A stretch of DNA of 64,000 nucleotides from Dyadobacter fermentans (GCF_019924045.1 NZ_JAHXBN010000010.1:930001-994000), one strand, 5' to 3'. Positions 9,283-18,720 are shown, counted from the stretch's first letter. The notes: generated by a model not told the origin, from the letters alone. Translations and numbers: made by a program.

Positions 9283-9729
9283 ATGAAATCCGCTACCAAA
9301 AAGTTATCGACAGAGATTGCTGAAACCCTTGCCGGAAAGATCGAAGCAGTCACTGCCGGTTCGAAAAAAATAAAGAAATCCATCGAGAAAGCGGCCGCGA
9401 AATTGGCTAAGAAGGTAGCCAAGTTTGAAAAGGAAACTCTCAAGAAAAAAGCCAAAGAAGCCAAGAATGCGGAGAAGAAAGTAAAAGATAAGAAGGAAGG
9501 CAAAAAGAGCAAGGCACAGAAGAAAGAAAAAGTAGCAGCGCTGGTAGCGGCTGCGTCGTCCAAAGCACCTGTGGCTGCCCCTGCGAAGCCAACGGTAGGT
9601 AAAGAAGCGAGCGCTCCGAAACCGGCTGCAAAACCAGCCGCTCCGAAAGCTGCACCTGCCAAGCCTGCCGCAAAACCGGCAGCAGCTCCGAAAGCCGACG
9701 CGCCTGCGCCGGCTCCTGAGAAAGCATAA
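9283..9729 (+). CDS. Lys/Ala/Pro-rich histone H1-like protein
   Basis: 148 residues of strongly biased composition. Residues 1-85 are a charged, probably helical region rich in Lys/Ala/Glu (AEKKVKDKKEGKKSKAQKKE). Residues 86-148 are an Ala/Pro/Lys tail with repeated KPAA and APAP motifs like eukaryotic H1 tails. No signal peptide or enzyme motif is visible. Such proteins in Bacteroidota are thought to bind DNA or RNA non-specifically; that role is inferred from composition only. A strong terminator follows. The repeat-rich 3' half may vary in length between strains. Confidence 0.7.
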   Translation: MKSATKKLSTEIAETLAGKIEAVTAGSKKIKKSIEKAAAKLAKKVAKFEKETLKKKAKEAKNAEKKVKDKKEGKKSKAQKKEKVAALVAAASSKAPVAAPAKPTVGKEASAPKPAAKPAAPKAAPAKPAAKPAAAPKADAPAPAPEKA

Positions 9730-9747
9730 TGAGGCTGTAAATGCCTG

Positions 9748-9787
9748 AAAACGACCAGTAACGGAATCCCGTTGCTGGTCGTTTTTG
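9748..9787 (+). terminator. Rho-independent terminator after the H1-like gene
   Basis: AAAACGACCAGTAACGG pairs with CCGTTGCTGGTCGTTTT (one mismatch) followed by T residues. The symmetric A and T flanks could also terminate the convergent pgeF transcript. Confidence 0.88.
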
Positions 9788-9795
9788 CTTTTCAG

Positions 9796-10566
9796 TTAGC
9801 TCGTGCGGCCTATTGTCACGAGTAACCGGCCGGTCAGGCCTTTTTCGGCGCGGTGGGAGAAATAATCCTGGTTGTGAAGCACGGTCGAATAAGGTGATAC
9901 TTCCACATGCTCGGGCCTTATGCCGCTGCGGATCAGCTGGTCGCGGTTGGAGGATTTCAAGTCCACGAAAAACTTGCCGGCGCCTTCATCCCAGCGTTTA
10001 TAGGTCGGGGTGAAATGCTGTGCCACATCCTCACCCACTTCAAAGCTGCATTCGTCAATGCAGGTGCCAACATATCCGAAACAATCTTCGGCCCTCGTGC
10101 CGTAATTTTTCTGCATAGTAGCGACGGTCTTTTCTACGATGCCGCCAACGGTACCGCGCCATCCCGCGTGAACGGCCGCCACAGCACCTGTTATGGGGTC
10201 GTAAATCAGGATCGGCGTGCAATCGGCGACGGTGACCGCGAGCTGAATGCCGATTACATTGGTTACAAGGGCGTCGAATCCCTCAAAACGCGCCGGAGAG
10301 GTAACCGTTACAATATCGGTACCATGCACCTGATGCGCTTTTGCGACGGTTTCGAACGGTATGCCAAGTGCTCCAAAGAAGATCAGGTTGTTTTGCATGA
10401 TATTTTCGGGCGTATCCTGCGAGCCGCCGAGGTTCAGCGACGCGTAGTGGCCGGTGCTTACGCCGCCATGGCGCGTACTTTCCGCGGCAACCAATTCGGG
10501 GAACTGGCTAAATATCTGTGGTTTACGGAATATGGGTTGTTTGTCGGTCGTGGGGGAAGCGAGCAT
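9796..10566 (-). CDS. pgeF: Multicopper-polyphenol-oxidase-fold purine nucleoside phosphorylase (YfiH/PgeF family)
   Basis: 256 residues from ATG 10566; a TTG 30 bp further upstream is possible but less likely. Family motifs: STRHGGVSTGHYASLNLG, KAHQVHGTDI (metal/substrate His), TVADCTPIL (catalytic Cys), VAAVHAGWRGTVGGIV (His), and a terminal NQDYFSHRAEKGLTGR. YfiH-family enzymes release bases from purine nucleosides, and E. coli PgeF also edits peptidoglycan precursors. It is a cytoplasmic protein of normal length. It converges with the H1-like gene across a shared terminator. Confidence 0.88.
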   Translation of the reverse strand: MLASPTTDKQPIFRKPQIFSQFPELVAAESTRHGGVSTGHYASLNLGGSQDTPENIMQNNLIFFGALGIPFETVAKAHQVHGTDIVTVTSPARFEGFDALVTNVIGIQLAVTVADCTPILIYDPITGAVAAVHAGWRGTVGGIVEKTVATMQKNYGTRAEDCFGYVGTCIDECSFEVGEDVAQHFTPTYKRWDEGAGKFFVDLKSSNRDQLIRSGIRPEHVEVSPYSTVLHNQDYFSHRAEKGLTGRLLVTIGRTS

Positions 10567-10770
10567 TCTTCTGGAATTGATGGAAAATGGTACCAAAATT
10601 AAACGATCGCGCCGCCGGATTCATTTCGGGCTGAATTTATTTTGACGCGTTGCCGTTATGTGCCCGGAAGTTCCCCGTAAAAGAACCGTAAACTAGCGGG
10701 GTTCAGATTTTGCGTAGAATTCAGCTAAATTTGTGCCGAGCGACTCCGCTTATTCAATGAAACAGTGACT

Positions 10771-11757
10771 ATGATAAAAGTGAGCGTGTGTGTAGTCACC
10801 TACAACCACGAAAAATTTGTAGCAAAAATGCTGGATTCGATCCTGATGCAGCAAACTACATTTGATTTCGAGATTATTGTAGGAGATGATTTTTCCAAAG
10901 ACAACACCCGGGCGATATTAACCGAATACCAGCAGCGTTTCCCCGATAAGATAAGGCTATTGTTGCACCCGAAAAACCTTGGCCTGAACGGGAAGTTCAA
11001 TGCACTGGCGACCTTTGCCGCTGCCAGGGGCGAATACATCGCCCAGTTTGACGGTGACGATTATCTACTGGTCCCGGACAAGTTGCAAAAGCAGGTGGAA
11101 ATGATGGATGCGAATCCGCATTACTCGGCTTGTTTTCATAATGCAAGGGTGATTTATGATGACAATGCGGCCCCCCCGCACCTGGTCAACTGGATTAATA
11201 AAAGAGAATTTACGGTGGACGACCTCATCGGCGAGGACGAGCTTTGCTTTATCGCGACGTCGAGCCTGATGTTCCGGACCGACGATTTCGCCAAAAATCC
11301 GGATCCTGAATGGACGAACCTGTCCACCAGCGGTGATATTCCCCGTAACATTATGCTCGCAACGCGCGGGCCGATCGGTTATATTGACGAGGTAATGTCG
11401 GTGTACCGGAAACAACGCGGTGGCGCGAGTTTCGCGGATAACCATTACGGGAAGGATTTTCTTTTCAATCGCATTGAAATGTATTCCAATATCGATAAGG
11501 AATTGAAGTACAAGTACCACGACCGGCTCACGAAGAATATCGCGACGTACTACTATAAAATGCTGTTTTCGAGAGAATATGGCGATACTTACTGGCCGCG
11601 CGTGAAATATGCGATGAAATACCTTTCAATGGCCGACCCATCGCCGGAGCGGAAGAAGGAGGTGATCCGTGATTTCATCATTCCGCCATTTTTTATGAAG
11701 GTATACAGCTTCTTCGCGCTGAATCTCTATAACCTGAAAAGCAAGCTGTCGGGCTAG
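10771..11757 (+). CDS. Family 2 glycosyltransferase
   Basis: 328 residues from ATG 10771 (a GTG two codons upstream is the alternative). The GT-A core is clear: VSVCVVTYNHEKFVAKMLDS, IIVGDDFSKDNTR, and the DXD metal site QFDGDDYLLVPDKL, followed by a longer acceptor domain with GDIPRNIMLA and a basic C-terminus. No membrane segment is seen except a possible amphipathic C-terminal helix. It stands alone, away from the polysaccharide genes at the window start, with an upstream TAAATTTG box (10726-10733) and a downstream terminator. The sugar it transfers is unknown. Confidence 0.87.
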   Translation: MIKVSVCVVTYNHEKFVAKMLDSILMQQTTFDFEIIVGDDFSKDNTRAILTEYQQRFPDKIRLLLHPKNLGLNGKFNALATFAAARGEYIAQFDGDDYLLVPDKLQKQVEMMDANPHYSACFHNARVIYDDNAAPPHLVNWINKREFTVDDLIGEDELCFIATSSLMFRTDDFAKNPDPEWTNLSTSGDIPRNIMLATRGPIGYIDEVMSVYRKQRGGASFADNHYGKDFLFNRIEMYSNIDKELKYKYHDRLTKNIATYYYKMLFSREYGDTYWPRVKYAMKYLSMADPSPERKKEVIRDFIIPPFFMKVYSFFALNLYNLKSKLSG

Positions 11758-11770
11758 GGTTGATAGCAGC

Positions 11771-11805
11771 AAAAAGGGCCGGTTCGAACCGGCCCTTTTT
11801 GTTTT
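11771..11805. terminator. Bidirectional rho-independent terminator
   Basis: A perfect palindrome, AAAAAGGGCC-GGTTCGAACC-GGCCCTTTTT, lies between the convergent glycosyltransferase and DinB-like genes. The A tract on one side and the T tract on the other allow termination on both strands. Confidence 0.93.
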
Positions 11806-12316
11806 AGAACAACTTCTCTTTCGGAGGCGTAGCACCCTTCATGCGAATGTAAGGGGTGGTTTGGCCGCGGTGGTGAGTCTGGTGTTCGAAGGCCTTTTCA
11901 AATGCAGTTCCGGCTGTCATATCCATCCCGAATACTTTTACATCCTTCGCAAGATCGGCGTCGGTCATGCCTTTCAATGCGGCGATCACGAAATCGTAGC
12001 TTTCCATCACACCTTTGGTTACGGCAGCTTTCGACTGATCGGCTCTTTTTTCAAGAGAACCCTCCGGTTTTGCCTTGCCGGTCGCGGACGAAACGAATAG
12101 GTAGTTGGCATCCCCGAGGTGGTCCATTTGCGCTGCAAACGAACGGATTTCAGGGGTAGGTTTCAATGCATAACCATCTTCGGGCATCGCATCCAGGTAT
12201 TCTTTGGTGTATTCTTTTGCCCTTTCCCAATCTTTAATGTATTTGGCCGTCATAGTTTGTGCGGATGCCACTTTGCCCGCCAGCAGAAGCATGCAGATAA
12301 TAGCGATTTTTTTCAT
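11804..12316 (-). CDS. Exported DinB-superfamily protein
   Basis: 170 residues from ATG 12314-12316. A cleavable signal peptide (MKKIAIICMLLLAGKVASAQ) precedes a DinB-like four-helix bundle with the three spaced histidines expected for metal binding: QMDHLGD and, near the end, FEHQTHHRGQ. DinB/YfiT-like proteins in Bacteroidota are often thiol- or metal-dependent enzymes of unknown substrate. The export signal places this one in the periplasm. The stop codon overlaps the bidirectional terminator by a few bases. A longer frame to 12451 exists, but the signal peptide decides the start. Confidence 0.82.
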   Translation of the reverse strand: MKKIAIICMLLLAGKVASAQTMTAKYIKDWERAKEYTKEYLDAMPEDGYALKPTPEIRSFAAQMDHLGDANYLFVSSATGKAKPEGSLEKRADQSKAAVTKGVMESYDFVIAALKGMTDADLAKDVKVFGMDMTAGTAFEKAFEHQTHHRGQTTPYIRMKGATPPKEKLF

Positions 12317-12531
12317 TCGATTTTTGTGTTTGGTGGTTGATAAATTTTCGCGAAAGGTAACGGTAAGGAATGCGATTGTCAACATGGGAATCAAATATTT
12401 AAGCAATGGTAATGTGCCGGTGAGTGACATCTGGCTGGGGCTGAGTTTCAAGAAAATCGTACCGTAATCGTGGAGGTTAGGCGGGTTATTATTTTATTTA
12501 CTATCCACACCCATTTACGCAAAGGACCGCT

Positions 12532-13761
12532 ATGCCCGGAACTTCCGAAGAACGTGCGCAGAAATACCTCAATCTTGGCCACAGCGAGGCAGAGAACCAC
12601 GCGAAAACCCAACTCGAACTCTATGAAAAGCGGGTGCAGCAGACGTCCTCGGTAACCAATGTCATCTCCGAGTTTTTCAAAACCAACCTGATCGGCTTTG
12701 CCTGGCATTACCTGCGCAGCCGGTTTGGGGCAAGGCATCCCTACCAGGCCTACCCTCGTAACGACGATACGGGCATTTACCCCTTGCAGTTTTCCATCGC
12801 TTCGAGGGATGAAATCAGCATTGCATTGCTTTCGGATTGGGCCAGTGATACGGCCGAATCCGATGCGGTAGCGAATCTGGTAGCACGCCATGCACCGGAT
12901 TACACCGTGCACATGGGGGACATTTATTTTGTGGGAACGCCCAAAGAAGTGGAAGAGAACTTTACGGCCCCCTATGCTTCCTGGTATTATGGTGCTTCGG
13001 GCAGTCTGGCGCTTTCGGGAAATCATGAAATGTATTCCAACGGCAATGCATTCTTTCAGCACCTGCTTCCCGCGATGTACGCGCAGGTGGGCGATGTGCG
13101 CAGGACGCAGCAGGCCGGCTTCTTCTGTCTGGAAAATGAGCATTGGCGCATTATCGGCATCGATACGGGCTATACTTCGGTAGGCAGGCCTTTTTTTGAA
13201 ATACTCTCTCCACCCGATTGCCATTTGCGGAAAGAGCAGGTAGCATGGTTGCGCGATGTGGTAAAGCTCGGGAACCCGCTGGATACGCGGGGCATCGTGA
13301 TTCTGAGCCACCATCCTTACATATCGGCATTCCGCGAAGAATATATCCGTCCGGGCGAGCAGTTGCAGAAGCTCATGGGCGATGCGCAGCGGCCGGTTGT
13401 CTGGATCTGGGGGCACGATCACCGGATGGTGGCCTACCGCTTCGACCGGAATGGCAAGGGGCCGCAGGCATACGGGCGCTGTATCGGGCATGGCGGCCTT
13501 CCGGTAGAAATCAGTCCGCCCGATGCGGGAGAACTGTATAAAATTGACTACTACGACACACGGGTGAGGAAGGAAATCAAGGGCCGTGCGCTGGGATATA
13601 ATGGGTTTGTGCGGTTGCTACTGCGGAATGAGAAGCTCGTTGCCGAGTACCGCGACCTGGAAGACACCTGCGTGATGGAAGAGAGTTGGACTGTAAACAA
13701 AGCGGACGGCCAACTCGAATGGGAGGTGGTTAATGTCCTTCCCGAGCTGGCCGTCCGTTGA
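12532..13761 (+). CDS. Calcineurin-like metallophosphoesterase
   Basis: 409 residues, with the metal-binding blocks in order: LSDWASD (D of block I, GDxH position replaced by DWxxD), YTVHMGDIYFVG (GDxx), LSGNHEMYSNG (GNHE), LSHHPYISAF and WIWGHDHRMVAYRF (GHxH). A roughly 95-residue N-terminal region has no recognised domain, and a C-terminal beta-rich extension follows. No signal peptide is seen, so it is cytoplasmic or peripheral. The family covers protein phosphatases, nucleotidases and phosphodiesterases, and the substrate cannot be told. It converges on the small membrane protein at 13790. Confidence 0.85.
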   Translation: MPGTSEERAQKYLNLGHSEAENHAKTQLELYEKRVQQTSSVTNVISEFFKTNLIGFAWHYLRSRFGARHPYQAYPRNDDTGIYPLQFSIASRDEISIALLSDWASDTAESDAVANLVARHAPDYTVHMGDIYFVGTPKEVEENFTAPYASWYYGASGSLALSGNHEMYSNGNAFFQHLLPAMYAQVGDVRRTQQAGFFCLENEHWRIIGIDTGYTSVGRPFFEILSPPDCHLRKEQVAWLRDVVKLGNPLDTRGIVILSHHPYISAFREEYIRPGEQLQKLMGDAQRPVVWIWGHDHRMVAYRFDRNGKGPQAYGRCIGHGGLPVEISPPDAGELYKIDYYDTRVRKEIKGRALGYNGFVRLLLRNEKLVAEYRDLEDTCVMEESWTVNKADGQLEWEVVNVLPELAVR

Positions 13762-13789
13762 ATATGATCATGCCCTTGCGGGCGTGGTG

Positions 13790-13975
13790 TCAATGATGAT
13801 CGTCGTGGCTGTGGTCTTTGTAAAATGCTGCGAAAGTCACAACCAGACCGATGGTTCCGAGGATGAATACGAACAGGTCGCCAAATACTGCCAGGATGAT
13901 GAAAAGGATAATAAACGCTGCGATGTAAGCGAAGGTTGGCAGCGAAGTAGATTCGGTATGTGATGTTTCAGACAT
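13790..13975 (-). CDS. Small membrane protein, function unknown
   Basis: 61 residues. It has a short hydrophilic N-terminus (MSETSHTESTSLP), two closely spaced hydrophobic stretches (about residues 14-31 and 33-51), and a His/Asp-rich tail ending KDHSHDDHH that could bind a metal. Coding potential is supported by a clean ATG start, hydrophobic segments of membrane length and a position that fits between neighbours without overlap. It is not recognised as a named family. Confidence 0.55.
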   Translation of the reverse strand: MSETSHTESTSLPTFAYIAAFIILFIILAVFGDLFVFILGTIGLVVTFAAFYKDHSHDDHH

Positions 13976-14246
13976 ATTCGGAATGTATTAATAGCTTTCT
14001 ATGCTGCGAAAATAATAAATCGGGGTTAAGTTTCTCGCATTCACCTATATTTTTTAGTCCTGTTTCAGCAATCTGTGTTACTACGCGGCGGTAGTGCAGA
14101 TTTCGGGATTTGGCTGCATTTTGCTGGTTATCAGTGGTTAATTGTATTATTTGAACAAAGTGCATAGTGTTGGGTATTTTCGTGGTATCCTGCTAAGATT
14201 GGAAATGGCTATTTAAATAACTTTCAAGTGTCTCTATATTTGGTAG

Positions 14247-14277
14247 TTGAATGATATTTTGGTATAAAGTATTTTTG
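14247..14277 (+). promoter_or_regulatory. Putative Bacteroidota-type promoter of the 14362 gene
   Basis: TTG at 14247-14249, a 20-bp spacer, then TATTTTTG at 14270-14277, matching the -33/-7 layout. The 386-bp gap 13976-14361 is AT-rich and shows no other gene; a second -7-like box, TATATTTG, lies at 14235-14242. The leader would be about 75 nt. Confidence 0.45.
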
Positions 14278-14361
14278 AGGTGTTGATTTTCGGAATTATG
14301 TTCTGCAAATCGAGGATTTAATGAAATAGAAATATTTTAATGAACCTAGCACCTCACTCCT

Positions 14362-14730
14362 ATGAAAATCTTTTACACCTTCGTGCTCGTTTTTCTATGC
14401 AGCGCCTTTGCTGCCCGCGCCCAAACGGTAACGAATGCCGAACCTGATGCCTACTTTGCCGATTTTTATGTGATGCAGGTCAAGCCGATGCAATTCGAGC
14501 TGAGTTACAAATACCCTAAAACCGACCGCGTGCTCGTGCGGATTAAGGATGAAGAGCAGAACGTTATTTTTGTCGAGAAGACGCTTGTTTATAAGCGCTA
14601 CCATAAGAATTTCGACTTGTCGGTGATGAAAGATGGCAAATACACTTTCGAATTGACGGACGGCAATGAGAAGTTTGTGCAGACCTTCGTAGTGGCGACG
14701 AGAACACAGCGTATGGCTACTGCCCTGTAG
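14362..14730 (+). CDS. Small secreted protein, function unknown
   Basis: 122 residues with a clear signal peptide (MKIFYTFVLVFLCSAFAARAQ) and a mature domain of about 100 residues rich in beta-strand-forming residues (FELSYKYPKTDRVLVRIKDE, KYTFELTDG). The pattern suggests a small Ig-like or beta-sandwich fold similar to periplasmic or secreted Bacteroidota proteins. No catalytic motif is seen. It ends 2 bp before the promoter of the gluconokinase gene, so it is probably a separate unit. Confidence 0.7.
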   Translation: MKIFYTFVLVFLCSAFAARAQTVTNAEPDAYFADFYVMQVKPMQFELSYKYPKTDRVLVRIKDEEQNVIFVEKTLVYKRYHKNFDLSVMKDGKYTFELTDGNEKFVQTFVVATRTQRMATAL

Positions 14731-14731
14731 G

Positions 14732-14761
14732 TTGTTCGTTATTCCAAAATCCATACTTTTG
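14732..14761 (+). promoter_or_regulatory. Bacteroidota-type promoter of the gluconokinase gene
   Basis: TTG at 14732-14734, a 19-bp spacer and TACTTTTG at 14754-14761, an exact TAnnTTTG. It starts 2 bp after the previous stop and supports ATG 14829 as the start, because an earlier in-frame codon (14775) would sit almost at the transcription start. Confidence 0.6.
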
Positions 14762-14828
14762 TTTTAGTAATCAGTTGCCGTCTTTCCCGCGTTCGGGAAT
14801 GCGGGTCTTGCCTCTAAAACAATTGCCA

Positions 14829-16289
14829 ATGCCCTATATTATCGGTTGTGATATCGGCACAACAAATGTCAAATCGGTCGCCTTTGATACCATTTCGGGA
14901 ACAATCCTCGCTTCGCACAGTGAAAGTTATGAAATGCAGCACCCGCGGCCCGATTGGAGCGAGCAGGATCCGGAAGAAATTTTCCAGGCTGCCTGCAAGA
15001 CTTTGAAAAAGGTCACCGAGAAATGCAGGCACCACGGCGATCCGGTCGGGATCAGTTTCAGCGCCGCGATGCATGCGGTACTGGCACTCGACAAAGACGG
15101 CAGGCAACTCACCAACCTCATTATCTGGGCCGATAACCGCAGCGCCGACGTCGCGATCAAGCTGCGGGGATCACAGGTTGGCAGGAAGATCTACAACCAT
15201 AACGGTACGCCTATTCATGCCATGGCCCCCGTGTGCAAGTTGTTGTGGATGAGGAAAAACGAGCCGGAGATTTATCGTAAGACGAGTAAGTTCATCGGCG
15301 TGAAAGAGTACATCGTATACAGGCTCACCGGTGAGTTCCTGGTAGATTACTCCATTGCCTCCGCCACCGGTATGTTCAATATCCGCGAGCTGCAATGGGA
15401 TGCCTATACATTGAAAAAATTGGGGCTGAAAGTTGAAAAGCTGCCCACGGCGGTATCGCCGTATCACATCGTAAAGCTCCCGAAAGGCAATCCTGCCAAA
15501 TTACGGGAGGGGACGCCGCTGATCATGGGCGCGAGCGACGGCTGCCTGGCCAACCTCGGCAGCGGGGCGATCAGGACGGGCTCGATGGCCGTCACGATCG
15601 GTACCAGCGCGGCCGTGCGCATATGCTCCGGCAAGCCATTCTCCGATCCGCTGATGCAGACCTTCTGTTACGTATTAGATGAAAAGACCTACATCGTCGG
15701 CGGACCGTCGAATAACGGAGCGGTCATTTTTGAATGGCTTATGAATACCTTCTTCCCAACGGATGAATATGAGGCGGTTTTCAAAGAAGCCGAAGGCATT
15801 AAGCCCGGGTCGGAGGGACTGCTATTCTATCCCTATTTGCTCGGCGAGCGTGCGCCGCTCTGGAGTTCTTCCGTCCGGGGAGGCTTCTCAGGCCTCGACA
15901 TCACGCATACACGTGCGCATTTCGCGCGGGCGGTCATGGAAGGGATTTTGCTGAACCTCTACGGCATTGGCAAAATACTGATGGAAATGCAGGAAATCGA
16001 TACGATTTATGCCAATGGCGGCTTTGCGCGCAGTGCTACCTGGGTACAAATGCTTTCCGATGTTTTTGGGAAAACGGTAAAACTGAATGAGACCGTCGAA
16101 ACAGGTGCAGTAGGGGCCGCTATGATGGGATTGAAGGCGCTCGGGGTTGTCAGCGATTTTTCGGAGCTGACGGCATTTACACAGGTAGGGAAGGAGTTCG
16201 CCGCGCACAAAAACACGCATGAACAATATGATGCCCTCGGCGGAAAGTTCAGCAAAGGGGCCAAATTAATGATGGCCCACGCGGTATAG
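14829..16289 (+). CDS. gntK: FGGY-family carbohydrate kinase, probable gluconokinase
   Basis: 486 residues. The FGGY fold is shown by the N-terminal phosphate loop CDIGTTNVKSVAFD, GISFSAAMHAV, IIWADNRS, the ASDGCLANLGSG and VTIGTSAAVR nucleotide-site strands, and the C-terminal ANGGFARSATWVQMLSDVFG with GAVGAAMMG. It phosphorylates a sugar or sugar acid with ATP in the cytoplasm. HAVLALD and the overall motif set are closest to the gluconokinases of this superfamily; xylulokinase is the main alternative. No gluconate transporter or dehydrogenase is adjacent. It has its own promoter and terminator. Confidence 0.82.
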   Translation: MPYIIGCDIGTTNVKSVAFDTISGTILASHSESYEMQHPRPDWSEQDPEEIFQAACKTLKKVTEKCRHHGDPVGISFSAAMHAVLALDKDGRQLTNLIIWADNRSADVAIKLRGSQVGRKIYNHNGTPIHAMAPVCKLLWMRKNEPEIYRKTSKFIGVKEYIVYRLTGEFLVDYSIASATGMFNIRELQWDAYTLKKLGLKVEKLPTAVSPYHIVKLPKGNPAKLREGTPLIMGASDGCLANLGSGAIRTGSMAVTIGTSAAVRICSGKPFSDPLMQTFCYVLDEKTYIVGGPSNNGAVIFEWLMNTFFPTDEYEAVFKEAEGIKPGSEGLLFYPYLLGERAPLWSSSVRGGFSGLDITHTRAHFARAVMEGILLNLYGIGKILMEMQEIDTIYANGGFARSATWVQMLSDVFGKTVKLNETVETGAVGAAMMGLKALGVVSDFSELTAFTQVGKEFAAHKNTHEQYDALGGKFSKGAKLMMAHAV

Positions 16290-16294
16290 TCAAC

Positions 16295-16326
16295 AAAAAA
16301 GGCCTCCCGATGGGAAGCCTCTTTGC
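16295..16326. terminator. Terminator between gluconokinase and TonB receptor genes
   Basis: AGGCCTCCC pairs with GGGAAGCCT around GAT, preceded by an A6 tract and followed by a CTTTG tail. The genes converge here, so it may serve both, most strongly the minus-strand receptor transcript, which ends in the T run. Confidence 0.7.
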
Positions 16327-16344
16327 CTTGATCTAACTATCCTA

Positions 16345-18720
16345 TTAAAACTTGTAAGTAACGCTCAAACGATAATTTCTTGGAGGGTCGGCTTGCCAGT
16401 AGTAGGCTTTCAGCCAATCGTAATAACCGCCGCTGTACAGGTACTTGTCCAGGATATTGAACACGTTTGCAGTCAGGCGGATGTTGTTTTTCTCCCAGAA
16501 CAGACCGCCATCCAGTTTAAAATAATCCGGCTGGTTGAGGCTGGTATTGGTAGTCGACCAGTTGGTAGTGGCACGGCCCGCCAGGTAGGTGAAGCCCCCT
16601 GAAATACCGGCACCTTTCAATGAACCAGTCTGTACTTTGTAGCTCAACCACCCGTTTACGGTATGTTTGGCATAACCCGGGATCAGGTCGCCTACCTTCA
16701 TATCTGTTACACCCTCGGCCACTTTCGTTACTTCGGAAATCGTGTAAGCATAGTTAGCGGTCAGGTTAAGCCCGTTGATGATCGTACCGCGAAGGTCGAA
16801 TTCAACACCCTGAGCTCTCTTTTGACCCAATACCATGCTCAGTCCGGAGTTTGGATTGGTGGGATCGCCGGTTAGCTCGTTGTTTTTCAAAATTCGGTAG
16901 AATGCAAGAGTGGTATTCCAGCGGCCTTCCGCCCAGTCGCGTTTCACACCTATCTCGGTATTGTTTCCCGTAACCGGTTTCACCTTGCCGCCGCCGATCA
17001 ACCGGCCTGCTTGCGGGATGAATGCCTGGTCGTACAATGCATACAATGAAGTATTCTTCGTGAGCGAGAGGCTCAGGCCCACGCGCGGAGTGAAGTGCTT
17101 CGCCTCCTGGTCAGCGCCGCCGTAGGCCGATTGCTTCACATAAGTGTAACGGCCAGCCAATGTCAGACGGATCCGGTTATCGAGGAAGCCCAGTTCGTCT
17201 TGCAAGTAAAGGCCTGTGTAATTCTGATCCTGCAAACCTCCACCTGCTGCCGCCCGGGATTCAAGAGGCATGGAACGATCGAATTGGGGGTAACCCAATA
17301 CAGGTGTGCCATAGTAGGGATTTTTAGGATCAAATTCAGCACCGGCGGAGTCGAGCGGGATGGATTGCGACCAGTCGGCGAAGTAATGCTTGCTACCAAT
17401 ATCAATACCGCCCAGGATGCGGTGTCTTACCGCGCCGGTCGTCACGTCGCCATTGACGAACACCTGTCCGAGTGTCATTTCGCTCTTGGCATCCCATAGG
17501 CCCACGGCCCGGATCAAAGTACCATCAGGGTTTACCGCGTTGGGCCACATGCTGCTGCCTTTCTGGTTGTAATTGAAATAGCCAACCTGTGCGGTCAGTT
17601 TCCAGTCGGTGTTGAGCTGGTGCTGCAAATTTATGAACACGCTCTGGTCGTTGATCCTGGTAGGGGCAATGCCCGGAGCCATAGTCGTGAAATTGCGCGG
17701 CAAAGTGGCGTAGCCATCGGGTGAGAACACATAGAACGATCCTACGTTCGACATTTTGGCATATTGGAGCGTGTATTCAGCCGTCAGCTTCGTCTTCTCG
17801 TCGATTTGGTAAGAAATGACCGGAGCAATGCTGTAACGGTTGTTATATTCATAGGGACGGAACGAACCTTTATTTTGTGCAGCTACATTGAGACGGTACA
17901 GGAACTTGCTATCATTGCTCAATTTGCCGTCGAGGTCGAGGGTGGCGCGGTAGAGGCCGAAGCTGCCCACATTGAAACCGACTTCGCCTTTGGTCTGACC
18001 GGTAGGTTTTTTGGTAACCACATTGTACAAACCGCTAGGATCGCCGTTCGCAAGCATAAAGCCAGCCGGGCCTTTTACAAATTCGATGTGATCGACGAAG
18101 CTCATATCCTCTGTCAGTGGGCCCCAGTAGGAGTTCACCACATTGAAGCCATTACGGAATGCCTGAATTTGCGAGCCGCGCATACTGATATTGGCATACA
18201 TATCACCCCAGTGTTCCAGACGCACCGCACCGCTGACGTTGCGGATCAGGCCGTCGCTCATGCTGATCACCTGTTGGTCGGCCAGTACTTTTGATGTAAC
18301 AACCTGCACGTTCTGAGGTGTTTCCAGGATCGGAGTGAGGAGCTTCATACTGGATGAAAACTGGTCCGATTTGTAGGTAGTACCGCTCTTGACAATCACC
18401 TCCTGCAATTCGTTGGCGCTTTCAGAAAGGGTAAAAGCAACGCTTACAGTTTCGCCAGCCGCTACTTCCACATCCTTTTCCTGAGTGGCAAGTCCTACGA
18501 AGCTCACCAGCAATGTATAGCTTCCGGGTTTGACTCGTTCAATTGTGAATTTTCCTTGATTATCCGAGACGGCACCGCGGGCAGATCCTTTTATCCCGAC
18601 TGAAACTTGCTCGGCCGGTTGCCCATCCGAGCTGAGTATCTGTCCTGATATTCTGCCGTTTTGCGCAAATGCGGAGACGCTTATCAGCAGGAATAGGAAG
18701 AAAATATAAAATCTTTTCAT
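16345..18720 (-). CDS. TonB-dependent siderophore-type outer-membrane receptor
   Basis: 791 residues. A signal peptide (FYIFFLFLLISVSAFAQ) precedes a carboxypeptidase-regulatory-like Ig domain (about 22-105; GRISGQILSSDGQPAEQVSV). A plug domain follows (about 115-230; ETPQNVQVVTSKVL, ISMRGSQIQAFRNG, VEFVKGPAG-like GPAGFMLANGDPSG), then a beta-barrel ending in an aromatic strand (YRLSVTYKF). The ETPQNVQV and GDPSGLYNVVTKKP motifs are typical of ferric-siderophore receptors of the FhuE/FpvA class. It imports Fe-siderophores using ExbBD-TonB energy. No iron regulator box was identified, and it has no partner ABC importer here. Confidence 0.92.
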   Translation of the reverse strand: MKRFYIFFLFLLISVSAFAQNGRISGQILSSDGQPAEQVSVGIKGSARGAVSDNQGKFTIERVKPGSYTLLVSFVGLATQEKDVEVAAGETVSVAFTLSESANELQEVIVKSGTTYKSDQFSSSMKLLTPILETPQNVQVVTSKVLADQQVISMSDGLIRNVSGAVRLEHWGDMYANISMRGSQIQAFRNGFNVVNSYWGPLTEDMSFVDHIEFVKGPAGFMLANGDPSGLYNVVTKKPTGQTKGEVGFNVGSFGLYRATLDLDGKLSNDSKFLYRLNVAAQNKGSFRPYEYNNRYSIAPVISYQIDEKTKLTAEYTLQYAKMSNVGSFYVFSPDGYATLPRNFTTMAPGIAPTRINDQSVFINLQHQLNTDWKLTAQVGYFNYNQKGSSMWPNAVNPDGTLIRAVGLWDAKSEMTLGQVFVNGDVTTGAVRHRILGGIDIGSKHYFADWSQSIPLDSAGAEFDPKNPYYGTPVLGYPQFDRSMPLESRAAAGGGLQDQNYTGLYLQDELGFLDNRIRLTLAGRYTYVKQSAYGGADQEAKHFTPRVGLSLSLTKNTSLYALYDQAFIPQAGRLIGGGKVKPVTGNNTEIGVKRDWAEGRWNTTLAFYRILKNNELTGDPTNPNSGLSMVLGQKRAQGVEFDLRGTIINGLNLTANYAYTISEVTKVAEGVTDMKVGDLIPGYAKHTVNGWLSYKVQTGSLKGAGISGGFTYLAGRATTNWSTTNTSLNQPDYFKLDGGLFWEKNNIRLTANVFNILDKYLYSGGYYDWLKAYYWQADPPRNYRLSVTYKF

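Noticed and set aside
13968..14165. 65-codon frame on the minus strand overlapping the start of the small membrane protein
   Set aside because: It has no signal, domain or start context and overlaps the better-supported gene.
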